33,751 nucleotides of DNA from Ruminococcus sp. Lineage in GTDB: Bacteria; Bacillota; Clostridia; Oscillospirales; Ruminococcaceae. The notes under the pieces were generated by a model. It was not told where the DNA came from. It did not search any database and saw only the letters and a program-made list of their open reading frames with translations. Made by a program: the position numbers and the translations under genes. Positions 1-7,240 of this stretch are shown here, one piece after another; the stretch's first letter is position 1, and the number at the start of each line of letters is the position of its first letter. The stretch covers positions 1 through 33,751 of the forward strand of contig JAFXXU010000023.1 of NCBI GenBank assembly GCA_017542125.1, given 5' to 3'.

Positions 1-25
1 CCCTCGCCAAAGCTGTTGGCGAGGG
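1..25 (-). terminator. Hairpin downstream of tRNA-Ser, likely terminator
   Basis: A perfect 10-base-pair inverted repeat (1-10 with 16-25, five-base loop) lies 22 bases past the 3' end of the minus-strand tRNA-Ser gene. A U-tract, if present, would lie outside the window, so terminator function is inferred from position and stem strength. Confidence 0.5.
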
Positions 26-47
26 AATTGCGCGCGGCCGCTGCCGC

Positions 48-138
48 TGGCGGAGACGGTGAGATTCGAACTCACGAGCCCGTTTAAGGGCTAACGCATT
101 TCGAGTGCGCCCCGTTATGACCACTTCGATACGTCTCC
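48..138 (-). tRNA. tRNA-Ser (anticodon CGA)
   Basis: Read on the minus strand, this 91-base gene folds as a class II tRNA. The acceptor arms GGAGACG and CGTCTCC pair, followed by discriminator G and an encoded CCA. The anticodon loop is CTCGAAA, giving anticodon CGA (serine, codon UCG). A long variable arm has a GCCC/GGGC stem, and the T-loop is TTCGAAT. A second copy of its 5' half lies 127 bases upstream. Confidence 0.96.
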
Positions 139-265
139 GTAAATATTTGATTGAGAAAACTGCGAGAAAACTGCGAGATACGGTTTGGAAAAGCCGCCGT
201 ATCAGAGTCCCTAAACCGCGATATACCGCAGTTTGACGACAACAACCGTGACAAACCCGACTATG
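139..265. other. Spacer between intact tRNA-Ser and its half copy
   Basis: No coding region is visible. The spacer holds an 11-base tandem repeat (AAAACTGCGAG at 156-166 and 167-177), an inverted partial copy of it near 227-234, and a hairpin with ATACGG (178-183) pairing with CCGTAT (197-202). It could be what is left of an element that once sat in the tRNA gene, but nothing in it identifies such an element. Confidence 0.4.
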
Positions 266-307
266 TTTCGAGTGCGACCCGTTATGACCGCTTCGATACG
301 TCTCCGT
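266..307 (-). pseudogene. Displaced 5' half of tRNA-Ser
   Basis: These 42 bases match 99-140 of the intact tRNA-Ser region with two mismatches. They cover the tRNA 5' end, D arm and anticodon 5' strand and stop exactly at the 3' edge of the anticodon loop. There is no 3' half, so it cannot make a normal tRNA. It lies in the same orientation as the intact gene, directly behind the promoter that must serve both. Confidence 0.85.
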
Positions 308-333
308 GTGGGTGCCCGATGAGGCACTAATAT

Positions 334-362
334 ATTATACTACATTGGCGTTCAAAAAGCAA
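334..362 (-). promoter_or_regulatory. Promoter for tRNA-Ser
   Basis: On the minus strand TTGCTT (357-362) and TATAAT (334-339) are separated by 17 bases. Transcription would begin near 327 and cross the half-tRNA copy before reaching the intact tRNA-Ser. Confidence 0.6.
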
Positions 363-509
363 TACCTTTATCATAGTTTAGATTTGTTAATTTTTTATGA
401 CGGCGATAATTAAATGGTTTCTCGGGCTTAACAAATCCTTTTGGCATTATTAACGAAAAATATAGTAATAAATTGTGCATACTTTTTTGGGATTTCTTTA
501 ATTTTTCTA

Positions 510-538
510 TTGCCTAACTTTTAATTGTGTGTTATAAT
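510..538 (+). promoter_or_regulatory. Promoter of the coiled-coil protein gene
   Basis: TTGCCT (510-515), a 17-base spacer and TATAAT (533-538) lie in an AT-rich stretch. The predicted leader of about 80 bases can fold a hairpin (550-561 with 584-594) just before the ribosome binding site. The stretch from 363 to 509 is AT-rich and shows no gene. Confidence 0.75.
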
Positions 539-624
539 ATCAATAAGCAGGCGCTGTCGGGCGGAATGTTCGTTGTGTTTTTACCCGATGCGCCCCTCAA
601 AGCTGCTGAAAGGATGATTTTGCA

Positions 625-1977
625 ATGGCTCTTAGAAGAAAAAAGGAAGAATCTACCAACGATAAGATAGTCCGTCTCTATCAGGAGGGTAAATCTGTTG
701 CCGACATCTGTGCGGAGGTCGCGCTCAGAAATGACATCGTTACCGGCGTTATCCAGAGGAAACTGGGTCCCGATGCTGTTCCGGATGCCGTTATCCCTCA
801 CGAGAAAAATCCCGCAGCTGAGGTCATCGCAGCCGCCAATACCGCACCCGCTCCCGTTGAGGAGCCCGCTCCCGCAGTTGAGGAGACCCCCGTCGATGAG
901 ATGGAGGGTATGAGCAAGCTGGAAAGATATATGTTCGAGAAGAAGAGAAAAGCCGAGGCCGAGGCTAACGCTGCTCCTGCTCCCGCACCCGCTCCCGAGC
1001 CTGTGGTGGTAGAGCCCGTGAAGATCCCCGAGCCCCCGGTCGTTGAGCCTGTATCTGCCGGCTTTACAACTGAGCCGGTTAAGGAAGAAGCTCCCGCAAC
1101 AGTTTCCCTTATGGATGCAGAACCCGAAAAGAAGGACGAAGGCGAGCATAAGGTAAGCCTTGTGGACGATTATAGGCTCCGCATCTCCAACGCCGGTTCA
1201 ACTTCCTCTGAGTCTGAGGGTATCTCCCTTATCCCCAAGGATGCCGGCGAGTCCGTGACCTCCGTTCCGTCCTATACCATTCCCTCCGCAGGTGAGGAGT
1301 ATGCCGAGATGGACGCTTTGGTTCCCCCGGATCTGGATTCCACCGATATCTCCGATGCGCCGATCCTTTCCTATGATCCCAGCGCCGAGGCAGCCAAGGA
1401 GGCTGAGGCTCCCGCAGCAGAGGAGCAGCCCGTTGCCGTTGAGACCGATAAGGCAAGCAAGGTAGCCGATAAGATGAAGGCCTTCGCCCTGAGCCAGATC
1501 GAGGCCAATAACCTGAAGATCACCGAGCTGGAGGGCAAGAAGGATCTGCTGAAGGATACCTTCTCCGCTAAGCTTGACGATGCCAATAATGCACTCACCC
1601 TCAGCCAGTATAACTACGATATGGTCGAGAACAAGCTCAACGACGCTTACTCCGCTGAGGAGCAGGCCAGAGAAGAGCAGAGAGTAGCCCTCGCAAAGGC
1701 TGACGACGATTACCGCCGCAAGCTGGAGCAGCTGGAGGAGGAGTACAGAGCAGCCACCTTCGAGGCTAACAACAAGTTCCAGGAGTTCGACGACAGGAAC
1801 AGAAAGGTCATCGAGGAGCTGGATAACGAGAAGGCTGCCGCCCAGGCAGACCTTACCGCAAAGAGATCCGCAGTTGCCGAGCTGCATAACCAGATCGGCG
1901 GCGAAAAGGATAACATCGAGGCGCAGATCAATGCCCTCAAGGAGGAGAATGCCGGCTATCAGGCGTTCCTCGGATAA
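625..1977 (+). CDS. Pro/Ala-rich coiled-coil protein of unknown function
   Basis: This 450-residue protein is not one I recognise. Residues 11-45 resemble a short helix-turn-helix. From about 65 to 160 the chain is rich in Pro, Ala and Glu, with an APAPAPAPEP run, and looks unstructured. Residues 160-285 are acidic. From about 285 to 447 there is a long, strongly charged coiled coil. There is no signal peptide or membrane segment, so a cytoplasmic location is expected. The start has AAAGGA ten bases upstream. The gene has its own promoter and its own terminator, so it is a single-gene unit in front of the NfeD-SPFH operon. A scaffold or cytoskeletal role is possible, but nothing seen proves it. 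Confidence 0.85.
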   Translation: MALRRKKEESTNDKIVRLYQEGKSVADICAEVALRNDIVTGVIQRKLGPDAVPDAVIPHEKNPAAEVIAAANTAPAPVEEPAPAVEETPVDEMEGMSKLERYMFEKKRKAEAEANAAPAPAPAPEPVVVEPVKIPEPPVVEPVSAGFTTEPVKEEAPATVSLMDAEPEKKDEGEHKVSLVDDYRLRISNAGSTSSESEGISLIPKDAGESVTSVPSYTIPSAGEEYAEMDALVPPDLDSTDISDAPILSYDPSAEAAKEAEAPAAEEQPVAVETDKASKVADKMKAFALSQIEANNLKITELEGKKDLLKDTFSAKLDDANNALTLSQYNYDMVENKLNDAYSAEEQAREEQRVALAKADDDYRRKLEQLEEEYRAATFEANNKFQEFDDRNRKVIEELDNEKAAAQADLTAKRSAVAELHNQIGGEKDNIEAQINALKEENAGYQAFLG

Positions 1978-1992
1978 AATATACGATACCAG

Positions 1993-2026
1993 GGCAGACC
2001 GTTTTTGGCGGTCTGCCTTTTCTTCT
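1993..2026 (+). terminator. Intrinsic terminator after coiled-coil gene
   Basis: A nine-base-pair perfect stem (1993-2001 with 2009-2017) with a seven-base loop is followed by a T-rich run TTTTCTTCT. Confidence 0.85.
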
Positions 2027-2066
2027 CCCGGCGTTTTGTGTACGGATGAAAAATTTGTGAAAACTA

Positions 2067-2095
2067 TTGAAAAAAGAAAACGTTTATGTTATAAT
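2067..2095 (+). promoter_or_regulatory. Promoter of the NfeD-SPFH-AIM24 operon
   Basis: TTGAAA (2067-2072), a 17-base spacer and TATAAT (2090-2095) lie about 50 bases before the first start codon of the operon. Confidence 0.8.
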
Positions 2096-2146
2096 ATCAG
2101 TGAGCGTAGGCTCAAACAGAAAAAAATATATAAAGGGGGAACAGAA

Positions 2147-2581
2147 ATGGATACGACAATGGTTATCTTTTGGGCAGTTGCATTCGTGGTCTTTCTTATT
2201 GCAGAGATCGCAACGCTCAATGCACTCGTTTCGGTGTGGTTCGCAGTAGGTGCGCTTGCCGCTATGTTCTGCGCGATGGCCGATATCTCGTTTGTATGGC
2301 AGATGGCGGCGTTCGTTATCACGTCAACGGTCGTACTCATCGCTACGCGGCCTTTTGTCAAAAAGGTCCAGGGGAAAAAGGTAGCAACGAATTACGAGCT
2401 TGATGTGGGTAAGCAGGCAACTGTTATCGAAAACATCAATAACGATCTGGGGCAGGGCAGAGTAAGGCTCGACGGTACAGATTGGTCCGCCAGATCGGAG
2501 AATGGGGACGAGATCTTTGAAGGGACTATGGTCACCGTAACAAAGGTCGACGGCTCTAAGCTCATAGTAAAAAAGATATAA
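2147..2581 (+). CDS. NfeD family membrane protein
   Basis: This is a 144-residue short-form NfeD protein. The N-terminal part holds hydrophobic segments at about residues 4-24, 28-45 and 49-68. After a basic turn (RPFVKKVQGKK) comes a compact C-terminal domain of about 60 residues (VGKQATV, GRVRLDGTDWSA, TVTKVDGSKLIVKK), which is the OB-fold domain known in this family. The open frame extends upstream, but the ATG at 2147 follows a strong AAGGGGGA ribosome binding site and fits the family N-terminus. NfeD proteins are commonly encoded beside SPFH/stomatin partners and are thought to act with them in membrane quality control or microdomain assembly. The next gene here is such a partner, 17 bases downstream. 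Confidence 0.9.
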   Translation: MDTTMVIFWAVAFVVFLIAEIATLNALVSVWFAVGALAAMFCAMADISFVWQMAAFVITSTVVLIATRPFVKKVQGKKVATNYELDVGKQATVIENINNDLGQGRVRLDGTDWSARSENGDEIFEGTMVTVTKVDGSKLIVKKI

Positions 2582-2598
2582 AACGGAGGTAAACGGAT

Positions 2599-3546
2599 AT
2601 GGATGCTCCTATCATTATTGCGCTGATCGTAGTCGCATTTATTCTTCTGGTAATAATCTCAAACATCAAGGTAGTTCCGCAGGCTTATGTCTATGTAGTT
2701 GAGCGCTTCGGCGCTTTCCACGCGGCCTGGACCACCGGTCTCCACGTTAAGGTGCCCTTCATCGACAAGATCGCAAAGAAGGTCTCCATCAAGGAGCAGG
2801 TAGTAGACTTCAAGCCCCAGTCGGTTATCACAAAGGATAACGTAACTATGCAGATAGATACGGTCGTGTTCTTCCAGATCACCAACGCCATGCAGTTCAC
2901 ATACGGCGTTGAAAGACCTATCTCCGCTATCGAGAACCTCACCGCCACCACCCTGCGTAACATCGTCGGCGATATGGATCTCGAAGCTACGCTGACCTCC
3001 CGTGATTTCATCAACACCAACATCACCAAGATCCTCGACGAGGCTACAGACCGTTGGGGCATCAAGGTGCAGAGAGTCGAGCTCAAGAACATCCTTCCTC
3101 CCGCCGAGATTAGGGACGCTATGGAAAAGCAGATGAAGGCTGACCGTGAGAGACGTGAAAAGGTAATTCAGGCTGAGGCTGAGAAGAAGTCCCAGATCCT
3201 TGTTGCAGAGGGTGAAAAGGAATCCAAGATCCTCCGTGCAGAGGCTGAGAGAGAGTCCAAGATCCTCCAGGCTGACGCAGTTAAGCAGCAGAAGATCCTT
3301 GAGGCAGAGGGTGAAGCGCAGGCTATCCAGATGGTTCAGCAGGCTCTCGCCGACAGCCTGGTAAAGCTCAATGAAGCTAACCCCAGCGAGAATGTTATCC
3401 AGCTCAAGAGCCTTGAGGCATTCGCTAAGGCTGCCGACGGCAAGGCTACCAAGATCATCATCCCCAGCGAGATCCAGGGTCTTGCTGGTCTCGCAGCAGG
3501 CATTAAGGGTGCAGTTACAGAGCACACAGACAATACAGCACGCTGA
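2599..3546 (+). CDS. SPFH/stomatin (Band 7) family protein
   Basis: This 315-residue protein has one N-terminal membrane segment (about 5-22), then an SPFH/Band 7 domain beginning IKVVPQAYVYVVERFG and running to about residue 180. A long Ala/Glu-rich helical region follows (about 175-265), with repeats of the type EAEKKSQILVAEGEKESKIL that form the family's oligomerising coiled coil. Length and layout match QmcA/stomatin-type proteins rather than the longer flotillins. Start choice is clear: GGAGGT lies nine bases before the ATG. It would oligomerise on the inner face of the membrane. Pairing with NfeD upstream is the classical arrangement. The AIM24-family gene 37 bases downstream is probably co-transcribed. 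The exact role in this organism is not known. Confidence 0.93.
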   Translation: MDAPIIIALIVVAFILLVIISNIKVVPQAYVYVVERFGAFHAAWTTGLHVKVPFIDKIAKKVSIKEQVVDFKPQSVITKDNVTMQIDTVVFFQITNAMQFTYGVERPISAIENLTATTLRNIVGDMDLEATLTSRDFINTNITKILDEATDRWGIKVQRVELKNILPPAEIRDAMEKQMKADRERREKVIQAEAEKKSQILVAEGEKESKILRAEAERESKILQADAVKQQKILEAEGEAQAIQMVQQALADSLVKLNEANPSENVIQLKSLEAFAKAADGKATKIIIPSEIQGLAGLAAGIKGAVTEHTDNTAR

Positions 3547-3583
3547 GCTCATACCGAAAACCTTGAAAAAGGAGTTGTGACAT

Positions 3584-4285
3584 ATGAGATTTGACGTTCA
3601 GGGAACACCTTTGCCCGTCCTGGTCTGCCATCTTGAAGCAGGCGAGGAGATTAGGACAGAGAAAAACGCCATGAGCTGGATGTCTCCGAATATGGAGAAG
3701 CAGTCCTCAAAGATCGTTGAGCCCGAAGCTCCCAAAAAGAAGCTCCCCAAGGGTCTCCCAAAGGGACTTCCGAAGCTGGCCCGCAAGCCCTATTCCACCT
3801 ATATAGCAAAGGATACCGAGGGCATGATCGCCATGGCTGCCAGCTTCCCCGGAGAGATACTTGTCTTGGATGTCACAGATGAACCCATAATCGCGCAGAA
3901 GCACGCATTCCTTGCCTGTGAGGCAACTGTTGAGAGAACTGATTTCCTCAATAAGAAGCTGGGAGCAGGTCTGTTCGGGGGTGAGGGCTTCATTATGCTG
4001 AGCTTCTCGGGAACGGGCAGCGCAGCGTTCAGGCTCGAGGGCAGCGTTATGACCTATGAGCTTGAAGCAGGGCAGACTATGATAGTCAAGACAGGCTGCC
4101 TTGCAATGATGACCGCCAGCTGCACTATCGAGATAGAACTGCGCAAGAGCAAGGCTAAGGTGGGCAATAAGCTGCTTGTGGCCGAGAGCGACTTCAATAC
4201 AACGGTAACGGGGCCGGGCAAGATATGGCTTCAGTCGATGCCGGTGTATTCCAAGAGCCCCGCGCCCTACACTCCCACCGAGTGA
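3584..4285 (+). CDS. AIM24 family protein
   Basis: The 233-residue protein starts with the family pattern (LPVLVCHLEAGEEI, then NAMSWMSPNMEKQ) and continues with a repetitive beta-rich body including GGEGFIMLSFSGTG and a C-terminal AGQTMIVKTGCLAMM region, typical of the AIM24/TIGR00266 double-stranded beta-helix family. An unusual feature is a Lys/Pro/Leu-rich insertion at about residues 50-68 (PKKKLPKGLPKGLPKLARK), which breaks the domain and carries a strong positive charge. There is no signal peptide. It is the last gene of the NfeD-SPFH operon and is followed by a terminator. The biochemical function of the bacterial family is poorly known; the context here suggests a membrane-associated role. 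Confidence 0.85.
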   Translation: MRFDVQGTPLPVLVCHLEAGEEIRTEKNAMSWMSPNMEKQSSKIVEPEAPKKKLPKGLPKGLPKLARKPYSTYIAKDTEGMIAMAASFPGEILVLDVTDEPIIAQKHAFLACEATVERTDFLNKKLGAGLFGGEGFIMLSFSGTGSAAFRLEGSVMTYELEAGQTMIVKTGCLAMMTASCTIEIELRKSKAKVGNKLLVAESDFNTTVTGPGKIWLQSMPVYSKSPAPYTPTE

Positions 4286-4298
4286 AACTAATAACAGA

Positions 4299-4332
4299 GC
4301 CCGGAAACGCGATGAACGTTTCCGGGCTTTTT
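4299..4332 (+). terminator. Intrinsic terminator after AIM24 gene
   Basis: An 11-base-pair perfect stem (4299-4309 with 4317-4327) is followed by five T. It sits between convergent genes, and the same hairpin probably also serves thrB on the minus strand, where the U-tract is weaker. Confidence 0.9.
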
Positions 4333-4333
4333 G

Positions 4334-5221
4334 CTATATGAGCTTTGTGCCTGTGTTGTCGATGCGGTGCTCCTCGACTCTCCACCCGCCGAGGCCGGCG
4401 TTTTCAAGGGAGAATCTCACCTTTCCTGCGAAATACTCGTTGCTGTCATCTACGATGGCCATTACCGTAGGCCCTGCGCCGGAGATGTAGGCAGCGTAAG
4501 CGCCGTGGGTGTAGGCAATGTCGAATACCTCCCGGCAGTTGGGGATAAGGGGAGTGCGGTAGGGCTGATGCAGCCTGTCGTGGACGCCGGTGCGGAGGTT
4601 CTCAAACTTGCCCGTCAGCAGGGAAGCCGAGAACAGCGCCGCCCTTGAAAGATTGTATACCGCATCCTTGTGGCTGACCGTTTCGGGCAGACAGGCTCTG
4701 GCCTTTTCGGTGGGCAGCTCGAAATCGGGGATGATGCAGACAAATTTCAGCTTGGTGTAGACCTCCTGCTTGACCCAGTGTACCTTCCTGCCGTCAAATA
4801 CGGCGGTGACGATGCCTCCCAGCAGAGCGGGAGCGGTGTTGTCGGGGTGACCCTCTATCTGCGCAGCAAGATCCACAAGATCGTCCACGGTCAGGGGCTC
4901 GCCCAGGAGCTTGTTGGCTCCCACCAGCCCCGCCACGATGCACGCCGAGGATGACCCCAGACCTCTGGTCATGGGTATGTTGTTTGTCTGACGCAGATAC
5001 AGTCCCGGCAGCTTCTTCCCGCAGACCTTGTAAAGGTCGTTCACCGAGATGTAGATGAGGTTCTTCTCATCGGTGGGCACCTTGACTCCGTCCAGCGAGG
5101 CTATGTCGATAACGTCCGACTCCTCCAGCTCAACGGTGTTGTAAAGATCAAGCGCCAGACCCAGCGCATCGAACCCCGCCCCCAGATTAGCCGAGGTCGC
5201 AGGGATATCCAGTCTTATCAT
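4334..5221 (-). CDS. thrB: Homoserine kinase
   Basis: ThrB phosphorylates L-homoserine with ATP to O-phosphohomoserine, the step before threonine synthase. The 295-residue protein is a full-length GHMP kinase. It opens with IPATSANLGAGFDALGLAL and has the ATP-binding motif MTRGLGSSSACIVAG at about residues 85-99. The C-terminal ISGAGPTVMAIVDD segment is the third GHMP motif. The start has AAGGAG six bases upstream. It lies 57 bases after hom, and that gap contains a terminator-like hairpin with a U-tract, so its expression may be partly uncoupled from hom. Threonine synthase itself is not in the window. Confidence 0.95.
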   Translation of the reverse strand: MIRLDIPATSANLGAGFDALGLALDLYNTVELEESDVIDIASLDGVKVPTDEKNLIYISVNDLYKVCGKKLPGLYLRQTNNIPMTRGLGSSSACIVAGLVGANKLLGEPLTVDDLVDLAAQIEGHPDNTAPALLGGIVTAVFDGRKVHWVKQEVYTKLKFVCIIPDFELPTEKARACLPETVSHKDAVYNLSRAALFSASLLTGKFENLRTGVHDRLHQPYRTPLIPNCREVFDIAYTHGAYAAYISGAGPTVMAIVDDSNEYFAGKVRFSLENAGLGGWRVEEHRIDNTGTKLI

Positions 5222-5234
5222 AACGGTTCTCCTT

Positions 5235-5264
5235 AAAAAACATCTCCCCGCCGCAGGGCGGAGA
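5235..5264 (-). terminator. Terminator-like hairpin between hom and thrB
   Basis: Read on the minus strand, the two arms (5257-5264 and 5243-5252) form a GC-rich stem with a four-base loop and a two-base bulge. Six U follow (5235-5240), directly before the thrB ribosome binding site. It may act as a partial terminator inside the operon. Confidence 0.5.
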
Positions 5265-5278
5265 GACTTGACTTCATA

Positions 5279-6520
5279 TTACAGCAATCTGATCTTCGAC
5301 TCGATGGAAGCACTGGCTGAGAGCTGCTCCAGATTCGCGTCGATGTCACCCTCCACCATTCTGGGAGTGATAAATGCAAGCTCGTCATCGGGACGGCCGT
5401 TGCGCTCAAGATACATTACCTTTCCGAAGAGCTCCGAAACCGCAGGCTTCAGGCTCTCGGCATCGGCAGCCTTGATGCGGACGTACATATTGTTCTCTAT
5501 GGTCTTGTAGGGGACTACATAGCTCTTGTCGGTGCAGTCGTCCCAGCCGATCATAATGATCCTGCCCTGATGCTTCAGGCAGTCGATGATATCACCGACC
5601 ACAGCCGAAGCCGTGGGAAGCTTGCCTGCGCCTCTGCCGTAGAAGAGAACGTCACCCGAGCCGTCGCCGGTAACGCTGATGGCGTTGTAAACATCGTCCA
5701 CCGATGAGAGCAGGTTGCTCTTGGGAACGAGCCTGGGGCATACGATCACGCTGATCCTGCCGTCGCCCTCCGGCTTTGCAGTACCGACCAGCTTGATGGC
5801 GTAGCCTGCATTCTCGGCGTACTCAACATCGTCCAGCGTGATGCGGGAGATGCCAGAGCAGTGAACGTACTGGGGATAGATGTGCTTGCCGAAGGCCAGA
5901 GACCCGAGGATGCAGATCTTTCTGCAGGCATCGTGACCCTCAACATCGGCAGTGGGATCAGCCTCGGCATAGCCCAGCTCCTGAGCCATTTTCAGCGCCG
6001 ACTCAAAATCCATCTGCTCGCGGATCATCTTGGTGAGGATGAAATTGGTGGTTCCGTTGAGGATACCCGAGATCTGCATGATCTTGTTTCCCGCGAGGCA
6101 CTTGTTCAGCGGCCTGATAATGGGGATACCGCCGCCCACGCTTGCCTCAAACAGATAGTTGCAGTTGTGCTCCTTGGCGATCTCCAGAAGCTCGGCTCCG
6201 TGGGTCGCCACCAGCTCCTTGTTGGAGGTAACAACGCTCTTGCCGCGCTCCAAGAGCTTCTTGGTGTAGTCGTAAGCGAAGGTGGCTCCGCCGACAACCT
6301 CAGCCACAACCTCGATCTCATCATCGTTGAGGATGATGTTGAAATCCTTGATGAGCCTGTCCTCGTACTTGTCGCCGGGGAAGTCTCTGAGGTCGCAGAT
6401 GTACTTTATATCGCAGTCCCTGCCGATCTTCCGGCAGATGTCCTCTCTGTTCCTTTCAAAAAGCTCGACCGTTCCCGAGCCTACTACTCCGTATCCTATG
6501 ACCGCTACATTACGCATCAT
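5279..6520 (-). CDS. hom: Homoserine dehydrogenase
   Basis: This enzyme reduces aspartate semialdehyde to homoserine with NAD(P)H, the branch point to threonine and methionine. The 413-residue protein has a Rossmann motif GYGVVGSGT at its N-terminus, the conserved NKELVATHGAEL stretch near residue 100, a substrate-domain signature SGILNGTTNFILTKM, and a C-terminal ACT domain from about residue 340 that in this family senses threonine. It is monofunctional, with no aspartokinase part. The start is a double ATG with AGGAAGG upstream; either Met could be used. It sits 28 bases after a pheB-like regulator and 57 bases before thrB, all on the minus strand. Confidence 0.96.
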   Translation of the reverse strand: MMRNVAVIGYGVVGSGTVELFERNREDICRKIGRDCDIKYICDLRDFPGDKYEDRLIKDFNIILNDDEIEVVAEVVGGATFAYDYTKKLLERGKSVVTSNKELVATHGAELLEIAKEHNCNYLFEASVGGGIPIIRPLNKCLAGNKIMQISGILNGTTNFILTKMIREQMDFESALKMAQELGYAEADPTADVEGHDACRKICILGSLAFGKHIYPQYVHCSGISRITLDDVEYAENAGYAIKLVGTAKPEGDGRISVIVCPRLVPKSNLLSSVDDVYNAISVTGDGSGDVLFYGRGAGKLPTASAVVGDIIDCLKHQGRIIMIGWDDCTDKSYVVPYKTIENNMYVRIKAADAESLKPAVSELFGKVMYLERNGRPDDELAFITPRMVEGDIDANLEQLSASASIESKIRLL

Positions 6521-6548
6521 TTTTCTTTCCTTCCTGTTGTCATTATGC

Positions 6549-6992
6549 TTATTCGCCCGAGATCAGCTTGACGTCCACGACGCCGTCGATGCCTGCGAGC
6601 TCTTTTTTCAGAGAATGCGAGCCGCCCTCCGAGTCGTACCTGACCGATACCGTCACCGTCGCCACCGAGTCGATGGGGATGTTCTGATTGATGGTCAGAA
6701 TATTCGCTCCCAGCTCGTAGAGCCGTGAGATTATCGAGGAGAGCACTCCCTTTTCGTCGCGCAGCAGCAGATAGACCGAGATGATCCGGTCGGTGAACTG
6801 CTCCTCATAGCCCCAGATCTGATCCTTGTATTTATAATAGGCGCTCCTTGATATGCCGACAGCCCTGCAGGCCTCGGCAGAGGTAGCTGCGGCACCGCTG
6901 GCTCTCAGACGCTTTGCTTCGAGTACCTTGGTGATTATCTCGGGCAGCACCGAGTCGCTTACGATGACAAGTCTGGGTTCTCTATCAGCCAA
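6549..6992 (-). CDS. pheB: PheB-like ACT domain protein (UPF0735)
   Basis: The protein has an N-terminal helical part resembling a helix-turn-helix (SAEACRAVGISRSAYYKYKD, about residues 37-56) and a C-terminal ACT domain (ISVYLLLRDEKGVLSSII to the end). This layout matches the UPF0735/PheB family, small ACT proteins often placed beside homoserine dehydrogenase and thrB. A GTG at 7001 opens the frame three codons further upstream, but it overlaps the GGAGG ribosome binding site. The TTG at 6992 lies eight bases after GGAGG and is the better start, giving 147 residues. A consensus promoter is upstream. A role as an amino-acid-responsive regulator is inferred. Confidence 0.85.
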   Translation of the reverse strand: MADREPRLVIVSDSVLPEIITKVLEAKRLRASGAAATSAEACRAVGISRSAYYKYKDQIWGYEEQFTDRIISVYLLLRDEKGVLSSIISRLYELGANILTINQNIPIDSVATVTVSVRYDSEGGSHSLKKELAGIDGVVDVKLISGE

Positions 6993-7034
6993 AAAGTCCA
7001 CCTCCGAAAAACAAGTGTGCTTGCGACAAATACA

Positions 7035-7063
7035 AATATATCATAATTCTTCCGCTTTGTCAA
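7035..7063 (-). promoter_or_regulatory. Promoter of pheB-hom-thrB
   Basis: On the minus strand TTGACA (7058-7063), a 17-base spacer and TATATT (7035-7040) precede the pheB start by about 43 bases. The short leader leaves no room for a T-box or attenuator. Confidence 0.85.
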
Positions 7064-7240
7064 GAAACATTTCTACAAATTTAGTATTTGTACATCTTTA
7101 TGGGTAGACAATTTTCACAATTGTCAAAGTCTCCTTTATCGCACAATGCACAAATGCCTGAAAACATCAAACAATTCTTGATGTTCTTCGTCATTATGAA
7201 CAAATCGTGCCTGAATTGTTCCGATTTCATAAAAAAGCTG
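7064..7240. other. Intergenic region with short inverted repeats
   Basis: Between the divergent pheB and V-ATPase promoters there is no gene. Three small dyads are visible: ACAAAT (7075-7080) with ATTTGT (7086-7091), GACAATT (7107-7113) with AATTGTC (7119-7125), and a CATCAA/TTGATG pair near 7167-7185. They could be operators; no regulator is identified. Confidence 0.35.

Noticed and set aside
156-177. Start of a CRISPR array
   Set aside because: Only two adjacent 11-base units with no spacers.
532-1149. Long minus-strand open frame over the coiled-coil gene
   Set aside because: It is the antisense shadow of the plus-strand gene at 625-1977, which has promoter, ribosome binding site, terminator and sensible composition.
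1874-2146. Upstream extension of the NfeD frame
   Set aside because: It overlaps the previous gene and runs through a terminator and a promoter; the ATG at 2147 has the ribosome binding site.
2659-3552. Antisense open frame of 297 residues over the SPFH gene
   Set aside because: The Leu-rich composition is what results from reading a Glu/Lys/Ala-rich coiled coil backwards; there is no ribosome binding site.
7064-7240. T-box or amino-acid attenuator upstream of pheB-hom-thrB
   Set aside because: The consensus promoter leaves a leader of only about 35 bases, too short for such a control element.
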